A DNA stretch of 64,000 nucleotides from an uncultured Acidimicrobiaceae bacterium (GCA_903873395.1 CAIQOJ010000054.1:62001-126000), one strand, 5' to 3'. Shown: positions 27,055 to 36,660, numbered from the stretch's first letter. A program made the numbers and translations. Notes: generated by a model from the letters alone, not told the origin.

Positions 27055-27219
27055 TGCACTCCCCCACGTACTCAGACCGGCGATGCCCGATGGCTGCCGG
27101 CGACCAGGCCGATGGTAGTGGTAGCACTCCCGCCAAGCAGGCCCCAGCATGCGGGACCAGATTGCCTACTTCAGCCAATCAGGACCTGACGACCAGGACC
27201 TGGTGCTCAGGCGATGGCT

Positions 27220-27927
27220 TCAGGAGTTGAAGGAATCAGCCAAGGAAGGAATCAGCCAATCGATCTCGGGATCGATCACCACCACAACCTCATCGTCGAC
27301 CCCCTTACTTCCAGCAAGGTCCGAGGCGCTGATGCCATCAAGGCGATCGAACCGGACGTCAGTCCATGTGCGGCCGTCGCCAATGATGACCCCATCGACC
27401 ACAAAGTGGGCCACGGGCACCACGCCAGCGGGATCCTCATCCACCACATCGCCTTCACTCAGTCGACGCACTCGCATGACCAGCGGCCCGGATGCAGATG
27501 TGGACGGATCGCCGGCAGCATGAGGTAGGCAACCCATGACGATGGTTGCCTCCATGCCGGCCTGCTTGTGGACGTACTGCTTCTGGAAGTCCTCGCGGTT
27601 CTGCATGGCGAAAAAAGAGGCCCGGCTGGGGTAGCGCACGATGCCGATGCGGTCCCAGGCGACACCCTCGTTGTGCTGCTCGATCACGTCGCCGAATAGG
27701 GCAACCGGAGCGCCGAGGTCATTGAGCACTTCTGTTGGGGCGTACAGATCATCTGCTTCTTTGCCAGAAACAGTCGGACCGCCCGCTTCGCCATAGTCGG
27801 CGACTTCCTTGTACTTCATGAGATTGAGCATCCAGACAGCACCGTCATCAGTTGCGTCGAGATGCATCCACCGACCAGCTGTCTCAACGTTGATCGTGCC
27901 AAAGGGGTACTCGAGAGGGTTAGCCAT
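27220..27927 (-). CDS. hypothetical protein, DUF1330-like
   Basis: AVWMLNLMKYKEVADYGEAGG...VALFGDVIEQHN...WDRIGIVRYPSRASFFAMQNREDFQ. Confidence 0.55.
   Translation of the reverse strand: MANPLEYPFGTINVETAGRWMHLDATDDGAVWMLNLMKYKEVADYGEAGGPTVSGKEADDLYAPTEVLNDLGAPVALFGDVIEQHNEGVAWDRIGIVRYPSRASFFAMQNREDFQKQYVHKQAGMEATIVMGCLPHAAGDPSTSASGPLVMRVRRLSEGDVVDEDPAGVVPVAHFVVDGVIIGDGRTWTDVRFDRLDGISASDLAGSKGVDDEVVVVIDPEIDWLIPSLADSFNS
27230..27261. repeat. 16-nt direct repeat x2 in the 3' coding end of the DUF1330-like gene
   Basis: aaggaatcagccaagg / aaggaatcagccaatc. Confidence 0.75.
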
Positions 27928-28048
27928 TTCTGCTCCAAATCACTTGTCGTGCCGGCCGTCCGGATCAACGCCTGGGATTTGGCGCCGCGTTCCACATCAC
28001 GGATTCCACATCACGAACTCGGCCCGGATGAGATTGTGCGTTCGGCTC

Positions 28049-28864
28049 CTAGTTGCCGAACTTCGGGTTGCGCAGTTGATTCAAACGGGAGTTGCGATTG
28101 TGCACACGACCCAAGGTGCTTTGGTGGGTGAGGATCCAGAACTCGCCTGAACGCACGGCATAGGCCACGCGACCGGCTACGTCGGCAGGTGGCAACGGCG
28201 TCGTGCCCATGAGTTCGGCGATCTGGTCGATGGGAATCGAGGGCGGCTGGCGATATCCCAGTTCGCTCGGTGCATTACGTGTCGACTCGAAGATCTTGGT
28301 ATCCACCAGTTCCGGGCAGAGGCACGAGACGCCCACCGGCGTACCTTCAAGCTCCATGAACAGCGACTCCGACAGGCCTACGACGGCGTACTTCGTCGGG
28401 TGGTAGGGGCCAAGAGCAGGCGACGACGTCAGTCCGGCTTCAGACGCCGTGTTCACGACGTGACCTTCACCCTGTTCGAGCATGACAGGCACAAAGGCGC
28501 TCACGCCGTAGGCCACGCCCATCAGGTTCACGCCAACGACCCAGTCCCATTCGGCTGGCGTCGTCTTGTGGTTCGGTCGCCCGTTAGCCACTCCGGCGTT
28601 GTTGCAGAGCAGGTGGACGGCGCCATACGCCTCGAGCGCCCGGTCACGTAGGTCTGCCACCTGGTTCGAGTCGGCAACGTCGCACACTACGGCGTGCACC
28701 TTGCCTCCGGCCGCCTCGATGCGGCCTGCCTCGCGCTCAAGAGCCTCACGCTCGATGTCGGCCATGACTACCGACATCCCCTCGTCGAGGAACCGCTCGG
28801 TCAGGGCAAGACCGATGCCCGATGCCGCTCCGGTGACGACTGCTGTCCGTCCGTCAAGCTCCAT
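28049..28864 (-). CDS. short-chain dehydrogenase/reductase (SDR)
   Basis: MELDGRTAVVTGAASGIGLALT; LLCNNAGVANG; YHPTKYAVVGL. Confidence 0.92.
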   Translation of the reverse strand: MELDGRTAVVTGAASGIGLALTERFLDEGMSVVMADIEREALEREAGRIEAAGGKVHAVVCDVADSNQVADLRDRALEAYGAVHLLCNNAGVANGRPNHKTTPAEWDWVVGVNLMGVAYGVSAFVPVMLEQGEGHVVNTASEAGLTSSPALGPYHPTKYAVVGLSESLFMELEGTPVGVSCLCPELVDTKIFESTRNAPSELGYRQPPSIPIDQIAELMGTTPLPPADVAGRVAYAVRSGEFWILTHQSTLGRVHNRNSRLNQLRNPKFGN

Positions 28865-28980
28865 TACTGGTCACTCCTTCTCTCGTAGTACTGCTGCACC
28901 ATGCGCTGACGCTGTGGTGCTCCACCTGAATCGTCCTAGTTCGACAAGGTCGTCGCCTCCACCCATCTCGGGCGGACGCT

Positions 28981-29847
28981 CTACAACTTGGCGATGACTT
29001 GTTCACCGAAGGCGGCGAGCGAGGTCTCGGGGTCGCTCCAGAACACAAAGGCCGGAATGACGATCCGATCGACTCCCATGTCGGCGAGCGCACGAGCTTC
29101 GTCGAGCTGATCGGGGCCGAACACCCCGTTGCCACCACTCGTGACCTCGACCGAACCCGGGTCCCGGCCCGCCTCGGTGGCGGTCGTCCGCATAAGTTCG
29201 ATCAGATCGGCCAACTTTCGGCCCCCCACCGCCGGGAAGAATCCATCTCCGATCCGTCCTGCCCGCCGAGCTGCAGCCTCCGAGTGCCCACCAATATGGA
29301 TGGGCACCGAGCCGCCGACCGGCCCTGGCTTAGAGAAGCAGTTGGTGAACGACGTAAAAGTGCCATCGAACGTGGCATCGCCGTCCGACCACAGTTCCCG
29401 GAGCACTTCGATCGACTCTTCGGTGCGAGCGGCTCGATCATCGAATGACACGCCGATGGCTTCGAATTCCTCTTTGAGCCATCCGATGCCCACGCCCAGA
29501 TCCACGCGACCGCCCGACAGATGGTCGAGGGTTGCGACCTCTTTGGCCAAGATGACCGGGTTCCGCTGAGGAAGGATCAGGATCCCCGTGGCCAAGCGGA
29601 TGGTCGAGGTGGCTGCGGCCAGATACGAGAGCCAGATCAGAGGATCAGGAACGGCCGAGTCATCGCCTCCTGGCATACGTCCTGACGGATCGTAGGGATA
29701 GGTCGACTCGTAGCCCGCCGGGACCACGGGGTGCTCGACGGTCCACAGCGAATCGAACCCAGCGGCCTCGGCCGCTCGAGCCATAACCGCTGCTGGCCCG
29801 GGGTCGGCAAAGGGGCCCGTGTTTGCAAAGACGATGCCGAACTTCAT
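28981..29847 (-). CDS. LLM-class (F420-dependent type) flavin oxidoreductase
   Basis: MKFGIVFANTGPFADPG...LATGILILPQRNPVILAKEVATLDHLSGGRVDLGVGIGWLKEEFEA. Confidence 0.92.
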   Translation of the reverse strand: MKFGIVFANTGPFADPGPAAVMARAAEAAGFDSLWTVEHPVVPAGYESTYPYDPSGRMPGGDDSAVPDPLIWLSYLAAATSTIRLATGILILPQRNPVILAKEVATLDHLSGGRVDLGVGIGWLKEEFEAIGVSFDDRAARTEESIEVLRELWSDGDATFDGTFTSFTNCFSKPGPVGGSVPIHIGGHSEAAARRAGRIGDGFFPAVGGRKLADLIELMRTTATEAGRDPGSVEVTSGGNGVFGPDQLDEARALADMGVDRIVIPAFVFWSDPETSLAAFGEQVIAKL

Positions 29848-29914
29848 GTGATGCGCTCCTGTGACTGAGAGGTGAATAGCTAAGAGGTAAATAGAGAGAG
29901 TGCGCCGACGTCGA

Positions 29915-31015
29915 TCAGGACTGCGCCGTGAACATGGTGCAGACGGTACCGACGGTGGGGTCGACCCGACCAGCCAGATACGTGCGGAATACCTCGATGA
30001 TGGCTTCCGGGCCGGCGTGGGGGTCGAGCACTAGCCAACTCGCCGCCCAACTGGAGTAGTCGGACCAAGCCACGGCCATCACCTCGGCCAAGCGCTCTGG
30101 GCCCCAGTCCTTCGAACGTTTGGCGATCTGGCTGGGTGCGAACAAGAACGCAGGGGCCGGACCCGGTCGGTCGCCCGAGGCACTGGTGGCCTGGTGATCC
30201 CAGTGGGTGTCCCCGACGATCATCGAATGAGCCAGTGTTCCCTCGAGTCGGCGGTGCACAGCACTCACGACGTCCTGGTTTCCTGAGACATCGACCAGTA
30301 CGGAGGGCACCTGGTCGAGTGTCGCTACATCGTCATAGACGACCAGATCGTCGTAGACGCCCAGCGAACGACAGAACTCGAGATTGCCAGGTGACGTCAC
30401 CCCCACGGTCCGTAAGCCTCGGGCGTGGATGAGTGATGCAGCCCCCAAGGCGGTCTTGGCCGAGGCGCTGGTGATGATGACCTGCTCGGCGCCAAAGTCG
30501 TCGTTGTCCTCCAGGAAATCGCTGATGACGAACGACGTGAAGAAGAGCGGATACAACAGCATCTGCACCTCTTCGCGATCTGGCCGGTACACCGGATCGC
30601 CGGCACAGCGCATGTACCCGTTGTAGGCACCGGCCATCTCGCTCCGGTGGGGTGCGACGTCGACAACCCGTGTCGCGTCAGCCTGACCTACATCGATCAC
30701 CAACTCGGTAGACATCGGCAAGAAGCCGAACAGGCGCTCCCCCACTGCGAGATCGGCTGAACGGGTCTCGACCACATCGGCGAAGCCCCAGGCCGGCACA
30801 CGGCCCCACTGAGTCTCACCGCCCTCACCGGCTTCAGCGGCCGGAAAGAAGTCCCAGTAGCGGAGCATGTCACCGATGACGGCATAGGAGACATTGTTCG
30901 AAGAGAACCCAAACCGATCGATGCGCAGCCGGGCTTGGCCGTCTTCGAGTGGTGCTGAGGGAAGGTCGACGATTCTCCAGTTGGTGAAGTCGCTACGGGA
31001 GACCTCGATGTCCAT
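29915..31015 (-). CDS. DUF2855 family protein
   Basis: FGFSSNNVSYAVIGDMLRYWDFFPA...WGRVPAWGFADV...GAEQVIITSASAKTALGAASL. Confidence 0.75.
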   Translation of the reverse strand: MDIEVSRSDFTNWRIVDLPSAPLEDGQARLRIDRFGFSSNNVSYAVIGDMLRYWDFFPAAEAGEGGETQWGRVPAWGFADVVETRSADLAVGERLFGFLPMSTELVIDVGQADATRVVDVAPHRSEMAGAYNGYMRCAGDPVYRPDREEVQMLLYPLFFTSFVISDFLEDNDDFGAEQVIITSASAKTALGAASLIHARGLRTVGVTSPGNLEFCRSLGVYDDLVVYDDVATLDQVPSVLVDVSGNQDVVSAVHRRLEGTLAHSMIVGDTHWDHQATSASGDRPGPAPAFLFAPSQIAKRSKDWGPERLAEVMAVAWSDYSSWAASWLVLDPHAGPEAIIEVFRTYLAGRVDPTVGTVCTMFTAQS

Positions 31016-31181
31016 ACTGATCCACTCCTCGTTCAGGATCCTGCACAACTCACTGTGATGTGCCACGCAACCAGCCACTTGCTCACCCCACCGACGCACC
31101 TTCGGAGGCGTGCAGCCCAATCAGCCTCGGATGCGGAGCACCCGCCGTCTCATCGACGGTGTCAACTGATCAACTTAGATG

Positions 31182-31198
31182 TGTCACTCTATGTGACA
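31182..31198. promoter_or_regulatory. palindrome TGTCAC-N5-GTGACA, putative operator
   Basis: tgtcac tctat gtgaca in the divergent spacer between DUF2855 and the EgtA/GshA-type gene. Confidence 0.5.
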
Positions 31199-31230
31199 GA
31201 ACATTCCTGAGCAACAATGGGGTCAGTGCA

Positions 31231-31253
31231 GGTGTGCGTGAATCACGCACACC
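31231..31253. promoter_or_regulatory. 23-bp palindrome, putative operator
   Basis: ggtgtgcgtga-a-tcacgcacacc: perfect 11-nt arms, 1-nt centre, divergent spacer. Confidence 0.55.
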
Positions 31254-31387
31254 ACCTCTCTGTCCCTGGACCTGCGCAGCAGTAAGGCGCACCGTTGTCA
31301 CACGATGCTTTCGAATCACACAGTTGCGAACACACAGTAGTGAACACAAATTTCTGACTAGACCTCCTGGCTACTGACTACTCCTCC

Positions 31388-32587
31388 ATGACCGAGTCCC
31401 ATCCCGCCCTCCGCCTCGACGAGGTCACCGAACTGATCGCCGAGGCTCTGCGCCCGGCCGAACCCGGCCGCGGATCGGTGGGTCTCGAAGTTGAATGGAT
31501 CGTGATCGATCGGGCTGCACCAGCTCGTCCGGTACCGGGCGACGAAGTCATGGCCGCCGCGGACGGAGCCCTCCCGGCTGGAGGATCGCTCGGCGTTGAG
31601 CCGGGAGGTCAGCTGGAACTCTCCACCCTTCGACTGGACGGCCCGACGGAGGCGTTGGCAGCGGCGGCCATCGATGAAGCTGAACTGGATCGACGTATGG
31701 CATCGGCTGGCTTGCTCCTGCTCGACACCGGCCTCGACCCATTTCGGCCACCGATTCGATCCAGCCAACTCGCTCGCTACCGGGCCATGGAGTCGGCGTT
31801 CGATGCCCGGGGTCCCGCCGGCCGGCTCATGATGTGCTCCACTGCCTCGCTCCAGGTCAACGTCGACCTGGGAGCTGATCCGATGGCCACCTGGAAGAAG
31901 GCGGGCGTCTTGGCCCCTGTGCTCGCCGCCGCATTCGCCAACTCGCCACGGTGGTCAGCCGCAGGAACCGTCCTTGCCTCGGCCAGAGCCGCTATCTGGG
32001 CGGCCATCGATCCATCTCGCACCCGCCCGGTCACCACCACCAGTTTGACGGCCTGGGTCGACTACGCACTCGACGCAGAGGTCCTGTTCGTCGAGCGAGG
32101 TTCAGGTGCTGTGCCCGTGGCTGGACCGTTCACGTTGCGGGACTGGATCGTCCGAGGGGATGCGCTGGGTGGACCTGACTCACGCGACGTGGCGACTCAC
32201 CTGACGACGCTCTTCCCGCCGGTCAGGCCGAAGGGGTGGATCGAATGCCGGTTCCTCGATGCGCTGCCCACCGGCGATCGTGTCGTTGCCGTACATGCTC
32301 TTGTGGCGCTCCTCGGCGACGATGTCCCTCTCGACAGGATTGCGGCTGCCTGCTCGATCGATGGCGATCCGTGGCGTCTGGTTCCGGGCGGCACGGCTTC
32401 CCCAGTGATGGCTGCAGCAGTCGAGCGGTGTCTCGACCTAGCCGTCGATGCACTCGAGCGAGGAAATACCGGGGCCTCGGGCTTGGTGCAGTCCTGGATT
32501 GATCGCCGCCATGCCGAGCGCTGGAGCATCCATGCACCCTCGGCCGACCTAATGTCCCTTCACCACGTCGAACAGGAGAACCCCTGA
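31388..32587 (+). CDS. glutamate-cysteine ligase, EgtA/GshA type (GCS2 superfamily)
   Basis: VGLEVEWIVID, LGVEPGGQLELST, GLDPFRPP, LMMCSTASLQVNVDLG, AAFANSP. Confidence 0.85.
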   Translation: MTESHPALRLDEVTELIAEALRPAEPGRGSVGLEVEWIVIDRAAPARPVPGDEVMAAADGALPAGGSLGVEPGGQLELSTLRLDGPTEALAAAAIDEAELDRRMASAGLLLLDTGLDPFRPPIRSSQLARYRAMESAFDARGPAGRLMMCSTASLQVNVDLGADPMATWKKAGVLAPVLAAAFANSPRWSAAGTVLASARAAIWAAIDPSRTRPVTTTSLTAWVDYALDAEVLFVERGSGAVPVAGPFTLRDWIVRGDALGGPDSRDVATHLTTLFPPVRPKGWIECRFLDALPTGDRVVAVHALVALLGDDVPLDRIAAACSIDGDPWRLVPGGTASPVMAAAVERCLDLAVDALERGNTGASGLVQSWIDRRHAERWSIHAPSADLMSLHHVEQENP

Positions 32588-33759
32588 TGGACCGCGTCAC
32601 CTTCTATGCCATGCCTGGATCGCTCTACTCCGCCAAAGCCCGCTCCTACCTGCAGACCCACGGGATTCCCTTTGACGAGCAGGCTCCCGGCGGCGCCCGC
32701 TACAACGACGTGGTCGTGCCGGCCATCGGACGTTGGATCATCCCGGTCCTGGAGACCGCCGACGGCACGCTTATCCAGGATTCGATCGACATCATGGACT
32801 TCCTCGACGCCACCGAGGCCCCTGAGCGGTCGGCCTACCCAGAGGGTTCTGTGCTTCGATCCGTCGGCCACGTCCTCGAACTCTTCGCAGGCGAGCGCCT
32901 GCTCCGTCCGGCCATGCATTACCGGTGGGACTTCGACGAGATGAACGTGCCATTTCTGACCAAGGACTTCTCGGCGGCGTTGGCCGTGGGGGCAGACGAC
33001 GACACCCGTGATGCCACATTCGCGTTCGCCAGTGACCGCATGCGTTCCGCCAAGGAAGCCTTCGGTGTCAGCGACGAACTCGTCCCAGAGATCGAGCGCT
33101 CCTACCTCGAGTTCCTCGACCTACTCGATGCACACCTGGCCCACGCCCCGTACATCCTCGGTGGACGCCCGACGATTGCCGACCACGCCTTCATGGGGGC
33201 CCTCTACGCCCACCTGGCCCGTGACCCCTACCCGTCGGTACTCATGAAGCAGCGGGCGCAACGCGTCTGGCGCTGGACCGAGCGCATGCGGACCTCCGAT
33301 CTTGATGCCAGCGAGTACGTGAACCCCGTCGCTGACCTCTTTGCCGACGACGATCTCCCCGAGACCTTGCATGCACTGCTCACCTATGTGGGCGAGGAGT
33401 ACCTCGACGAGGCCGTGGCCCAAGTGGCCGCCGTCGACCAATGGCTGACCGAGCACCCTGATGTGACTGACGGCGAGGTGGTCTTGGGCAAGCCCAATCG
33501 ACGGTTCAGCGGGATCACCACGTTCAACTGGCGCGGGCAGCCCATGACAGTGGCAGTCGTCCCCTACCGCCTCTTCTTGATCAAGCGCCTCCAGGATGCA
33601 GTGGCTGCAGCCTCGTCTGCAGACCAGGAGTCCATCCGTCAGGTGTTCACTCGAGCAGGGCTCGACCCGTTGCTCGACATCCGGCCGCAGCGCTGGGTCG
33701 AGCGAGTCGACAATCGCGAGGTCTGGGGTCCGCTCGGCGAGGCAGTGCTTCCCGCCTGA
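32587..33759 (+). CDS. glutathione S-transferase-fold protein with C-terminal extension
   Basis: MDRVTFYAMPGSLYSAKARSYLQTHGIPFDEQ...PVLETADGTLIQDSIDIMDFLD...PYILGGRPTIADHAFMGALYAHL; TGATG overlap with upstream gene. Confidence 0.8.
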   Translation: MDRVTFYAMPGSLYSAKARSYLQTHGIPFDEQAPGGARYNDVVVPAIGRWIIPVLETADGTLIQDSIDIMDFLDATEAPERSAYPEGSVLRSVGHVLELFAGERLLRPAMHYRWDFDEMNVPFLTKDFSAALAVGADDDTRDATFAFASDRMRSAKEAFGVSDELVPEIERSYLEFLDLLDAHLAHAPYILGGRPTIADHAFMGALYAHLARDPYPSVLMKQRAQRVWRWTERMRTSDLDASEYVNPVADLFADDDLPETLHALLTYVGEEYLDEAVAQVAAVDQWLTEHPDVTDGEVVLGKPNRRFSGITTFNWRGQPMTVAVVPYRLFLIKRLQDAVAAASSADQESIRQVFTRAGLDPLLDIRPQRWVERVDNREVWGPLGEAVLPA

Positions 33760-33826
33760 TCGGATCCCCTGGGCGGAGGACACAACCAACCCCGTTGCCT
33801 GAAACCAGGCCTTCCCTGCTGGCTCG

Positions 33827-34774
33827 TTACCGGCTTGCCGATTTGCCTTCCAGCCAGTCGATGACCACCAGGTCCGGGCGGGTGCCGGAGAGTTCGGTCA
33901 GCTGACGCAGACCGGTGGGGCTGGTCACGTTGACCTCCGAGAGTCGTCCATCGATGACATCGATCCCCACGAAAGCCAGGCCATCGGCCCGCAATCTGGG
34001 AGCCATGGCCTCGATGATCCGGTGATCTGCGTCGTCGAGACCTACGACCTCGGCTGTCCCGCCGAGGACCAGGTTGGCTCGGAACTCTCCTGGTGCAGGA
34101 CGGCGAAGCACCGCTCCCAGTGGTTCGCCGTCGAGCAACAGGATCCTTCGATCGCCATCGATGACGCCCGGAAGGAACTCCTGGGCCATCACGGGGCGTC
34201 GGCCTCCATCGGTGATGTGGTCGACGATCATGGCAGCGGAGGGATCGTCAGGCTCGAGACGGACGACACCATGGCCACCATGGCCATCGAGGGGCTTGAG
34301 TACGGCTCCATCGAACCGAGCGGCGAAGGCCACGAGCCGGGAACGGTCGGCGCTCACCAGATGGGCGGGCATGACATCGGGAAACCTGCAGGCATAGAGC
34401 TTCTCGTTGGCTTCTCTCAGCCCGCGAGGATCATTGACCACCAACGTCTGCCCTCGAGCGTGCTCGAGGAGCAGTGTCATGGCCAGGTAAGCCGAGTCGA
34501 CCGGGGGGTCAGACCGAACGAGCACGACATCGAACTCGGCCAGCGGTCGTGCCATGGGAGTGCCCGAGGACACCACGAGTCCATCTGGACTCCCAGCGAC
34601 CGCCGTCACCTCAGCCCCGACGATGCCATCAGCCAGCCACAGATCTCCCGGCGTGCACCAGAAGGAGGAGTGACTGCGCTCGAGGGCGGCGGACAAGAGG
34701 GCGATCGAGGTGTCTCCCCGTTGCTCGAGGGTGTCGAGGGGATCCATGACCACGAGCAACTCCATCGGCGTCAC
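33827..34774 (-). CDS. gshB: glutathione synthetase (ATP-grasp)
   Basis: MTPMELLVVMDPLDTLEQRGDTSIALLSAALERSHS...DPPVDSAYLAMTLLLEHA...VVNDPRGLREANEKLYACRFPDVMPAHLVS...VLKPLDGHGGHGV...FVGIDVIDGRLSEVNVTSPTGLRQL. Confidence 0.9.
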   Translation of the reverse strand: MTPMELLVVMDPLDTLEQRGDTSIALLSAALERSHSSFWCTPGDLWLADGIVGAEVTAVAGSPDGLVVSSGTPMARPLAEFDVVLVRSDPPVDSAYLAMTLLLEHARGQTLVVNDPRGLREANEKLYACRFPDVMPAHLVSADRSRLVAFAARFDGAVLKPLDGHGGHGVVRLEPDDPSAAMIVDHITDGGRRPVMAQEFLPGVIDGDRRILLLDGEPLGAVLRRPAPGEFRANLVLGGTAEVVGLDDADHRIIEAMAPRLRADGLAFVGIDVIDGRLSEVNVTSPTGLRQLTELSGTRPDLVVIDWLEGKSASR

Positions 34775-35520
34775 TCGTCAGGCTGATCGGACGTCGAACC
34801 TGCCACGATGGCCCGGTAGCGCTCGAACCGATGCACGAACTCATCGGTCTGGGTAGCCGTCCACCAGACAGCGGATCCGCCCGACAGATCACGACAGCGC
34901 TCGAGGTGGTCGGCCACACGGTGGTCGAGATGACCGGTGAACCCCAGGGCAGCGAGCCCTTCGAGACGGGCGTAGACGGGGACGACTACAGCCTCGGCCA
35001 AGGTCGGACCTGACCCAGCCAACCACGAGCCATCGTGCAGCCACTGCCCCATGCGCCCCAGGGCTGCGGTCAACGCGGCGCTCGACCGCTCGATGGCGTC
35101 GGTTCGGGTGCCGTAATACACGCCGATCATCGGAGGGAACACCTCTCGGTCGATCCAGGTCGCTCGTTCGAGGACACGAGCGCGGCCCACAGCATCACCA
35201 GGCAGAAGAGGTGATGCGCTACGGCTGTCTTCAAGCCATTCGAGAATGGGGAGGGAATCAGCCCGGTACTCCGTCCCGATCCGCACCAAGGGAATCTCGC
35301 CTTTGGGCGAGTGGGCAACGAACTCCTCGGGCACGACGAACCCCTTGGGTCTGGCTGCCGTGGGAGGTACGTCAACTAGGTCATGGGCGATCTCCCGCTG
35401 AGCCAACGCGAACGAGACCCGCACCGAGTACGGACAGATCCAGTGACCGAACAACGTGACGTCGTTTGGTCCGCCCCGCTCTCCCGCCCGTTCCGTGGCG
35501 CTCGTGCTCGACGTGCTCAC
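34771..35520 (-). CDS. glutathione S-transferase, CPYS-motif
   Basis: VTLFGHWICPYSVRVSFALAQREIAHDLVDV...GEIPLVRIGTEYRADSLPILEWLED; 4-nt overlap with gshB start and with upstream GST stop. Confidence 0.85.
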   Translation of the reverse strand: MSTSSTSATERAGERGGPNDVTLFGHWICPYSVRVSFALAQREIAHDLVDVPPTAARPKGFVVPEEFVAHSPKGEIPLVRIGTEYRADSLPILEWLEDSRSASPLLPGDAVGRARVLERATWIDREVFPPMIGVYYGTRTDAIERSSAALTAALGRMGQWLHDGSWLAGSGPTLAEAVVVPVYARLEGLAALGFTGHLDHRVADHLERCRDLSGGSAVWWTATQTDEFVHRFERYRAIVAGSTSDQPDE

Positions 35521-36566
35521 CCGAACAGCCTGTCGCATCCGGTCCCCGCCAGCAGGGAATCCACCGTCTCCCGTGCCGTGCCGTCGAGTGCGTGGTAGCC
35601 CTCGCGCAGCCAAGTCAGGCATTTCACCTGATAGCCGAAGGGCGCCTGGCGGAAGGGAAGCCCGTCGATCTCACAGAACACTTCATCTGCGCCTGCATCT
35701 CGGGCCTCAGCATTGGCCAGGAGAAATGGGACGTAGGTCCGGCCGATCTCCTCCAACAAGCCGGGAACCGTCTGAGCCAGCGAGTCTGCTCGATCCCAAC
35801 CCTCATCGCCTGCGACTGGTAGCCAGCTCAAATCATCGGTGGCCATGACCCAGTTGACCAGGCGTGGAGCTCGCTCGACGGCGACGCGAGCAGACTCGGG
35901 ATCCCAGATCACCAGCTGGCTGAGCTGACCGAACAGGCCGAAATCTCCTCGTCCGGGGCGGTGGCCCAGCACGAAAGGCGTCGTTGCCAGATGTGAGTCG
36001 AGCAGATCGAGCAGGCGCTCATAGGACGACTCGATGACCGGACGGTTCTCCTCGGTGGAGCCGACCATGGCCATCCGGCTCTGCTGGCGGTCAATGATGA
36101 ACTCCCGTGACCTCGACAGGAGTTCGGGATCCATCTGCTGATCCAGCGTGAGGGGAAGCTGACTCCCCGCCTTGTCGACGCAAGCGTCATAGAACCATCG
36201 ATAGTGGTACATGGCCTTGGTCACCCACTCGTCGGCATAGTCCTCGACGAGAGCATCGATGAAGGCCACGGCCGGATCAACGGGAACGATCGACCGATCG
36301 TGGGTCATGGCTTCGAGGCGCACGATCTGAGGAGATGAGTCGACCATGGCCTCGGGGTAGGCACCCTGCTCGTCGGGCCAACTTATGGCCGGAAGAAGAA
36401 GCACGCTCGGCTTCACCAGATCGTCCCACTTGGAATCCCGGAGCACCCATCGGAAGGGGAGCCTCCGATAGCGAAGCACGGCCCGCATCTTGAGCGAATA
36501 CGGCGAGCCGTAGGCGCCGGCTAGCTGCAGCGGGTGTTCGGCATCAGGCATGCGGTCAGGGCTCAT
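35517..36566 (-). CDS. glutathione S-transferase-fold protein with C-terminal extension
   Basis: LQLAGAYGSPYSLKMRAVLRYRRLPFRWV...FVLGHRPGRGDFGLFGQLSQL; domain layout like the 32587-33759 protein. Confidence 0.78.
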   Translation of the reverse strand: MSPDRMPDAEHPLQLAGAYGSPYSLKMRAVLRYRRLPFRWVLRDSKWDDLVKPSVLLLPAISWPDEQGAYPEAMVDSSPQIVRLEAMTHDRSIVPVDPAVAFIDALVEDYADEWVTKAMYHYRWFYDACVDKAGSQLPLTLDQQMDPELLSRSREFIIDRQQSRMAMVGSTEENRPVIESSYERLLDLLDSHLATTPFVLGHRPGRGDFGLFGQLSQLVIWDPESARVAVERAPRLVNWVMATDDLSWLPVAGDEGWDRADSLAQTVPGLLEEIGRTYVPFLLANAEARDAGADEVFCEIDGLPFRQAPFGYQVKCLTWLREGYHALDGTARETVDSLLAGTGCDRLFG

Positions 36567-36579
36567 CTGCGGACTCCTC

Positions 36580-36617
36580 CGAGTAGTGGGCGATCACACG
36601 AGTAGTGGGCGATCACA
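36580..36617. repeat. 19-nt perfect direct duplication
   Basis: cgagtagtgggcgatcaca x2, just upstream of the GST gene start. Confidence 0.95.
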
Positions 36618-36636
36618 CTGCCTATCTGAACATTGT

Positions 36637-36660
36637 GCCGGTGGACGGTGCGCCACCGGC
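36637..36660. terminator. hairpin downstream of MFS gene or 5' element of GST operon
   Basis: gccggtgg - acggtgcg - ccaccggc, 8-bp perfect stem. Confidence 0.4.

Noticed and set aside
29867-29896. Tandem repeat gagaggtgaatagc/taagaggtaaatag
   Set aside because: Too degenerate and overlaps the purine-rich leader of the LLM gene; kept out of the repeat list.
33797-33810. Hairpin gcctg-aaac-caggc between GST and gshB as terminator
   Set aside because: Only a 5-bp stem with no U-tract; insufficient support.
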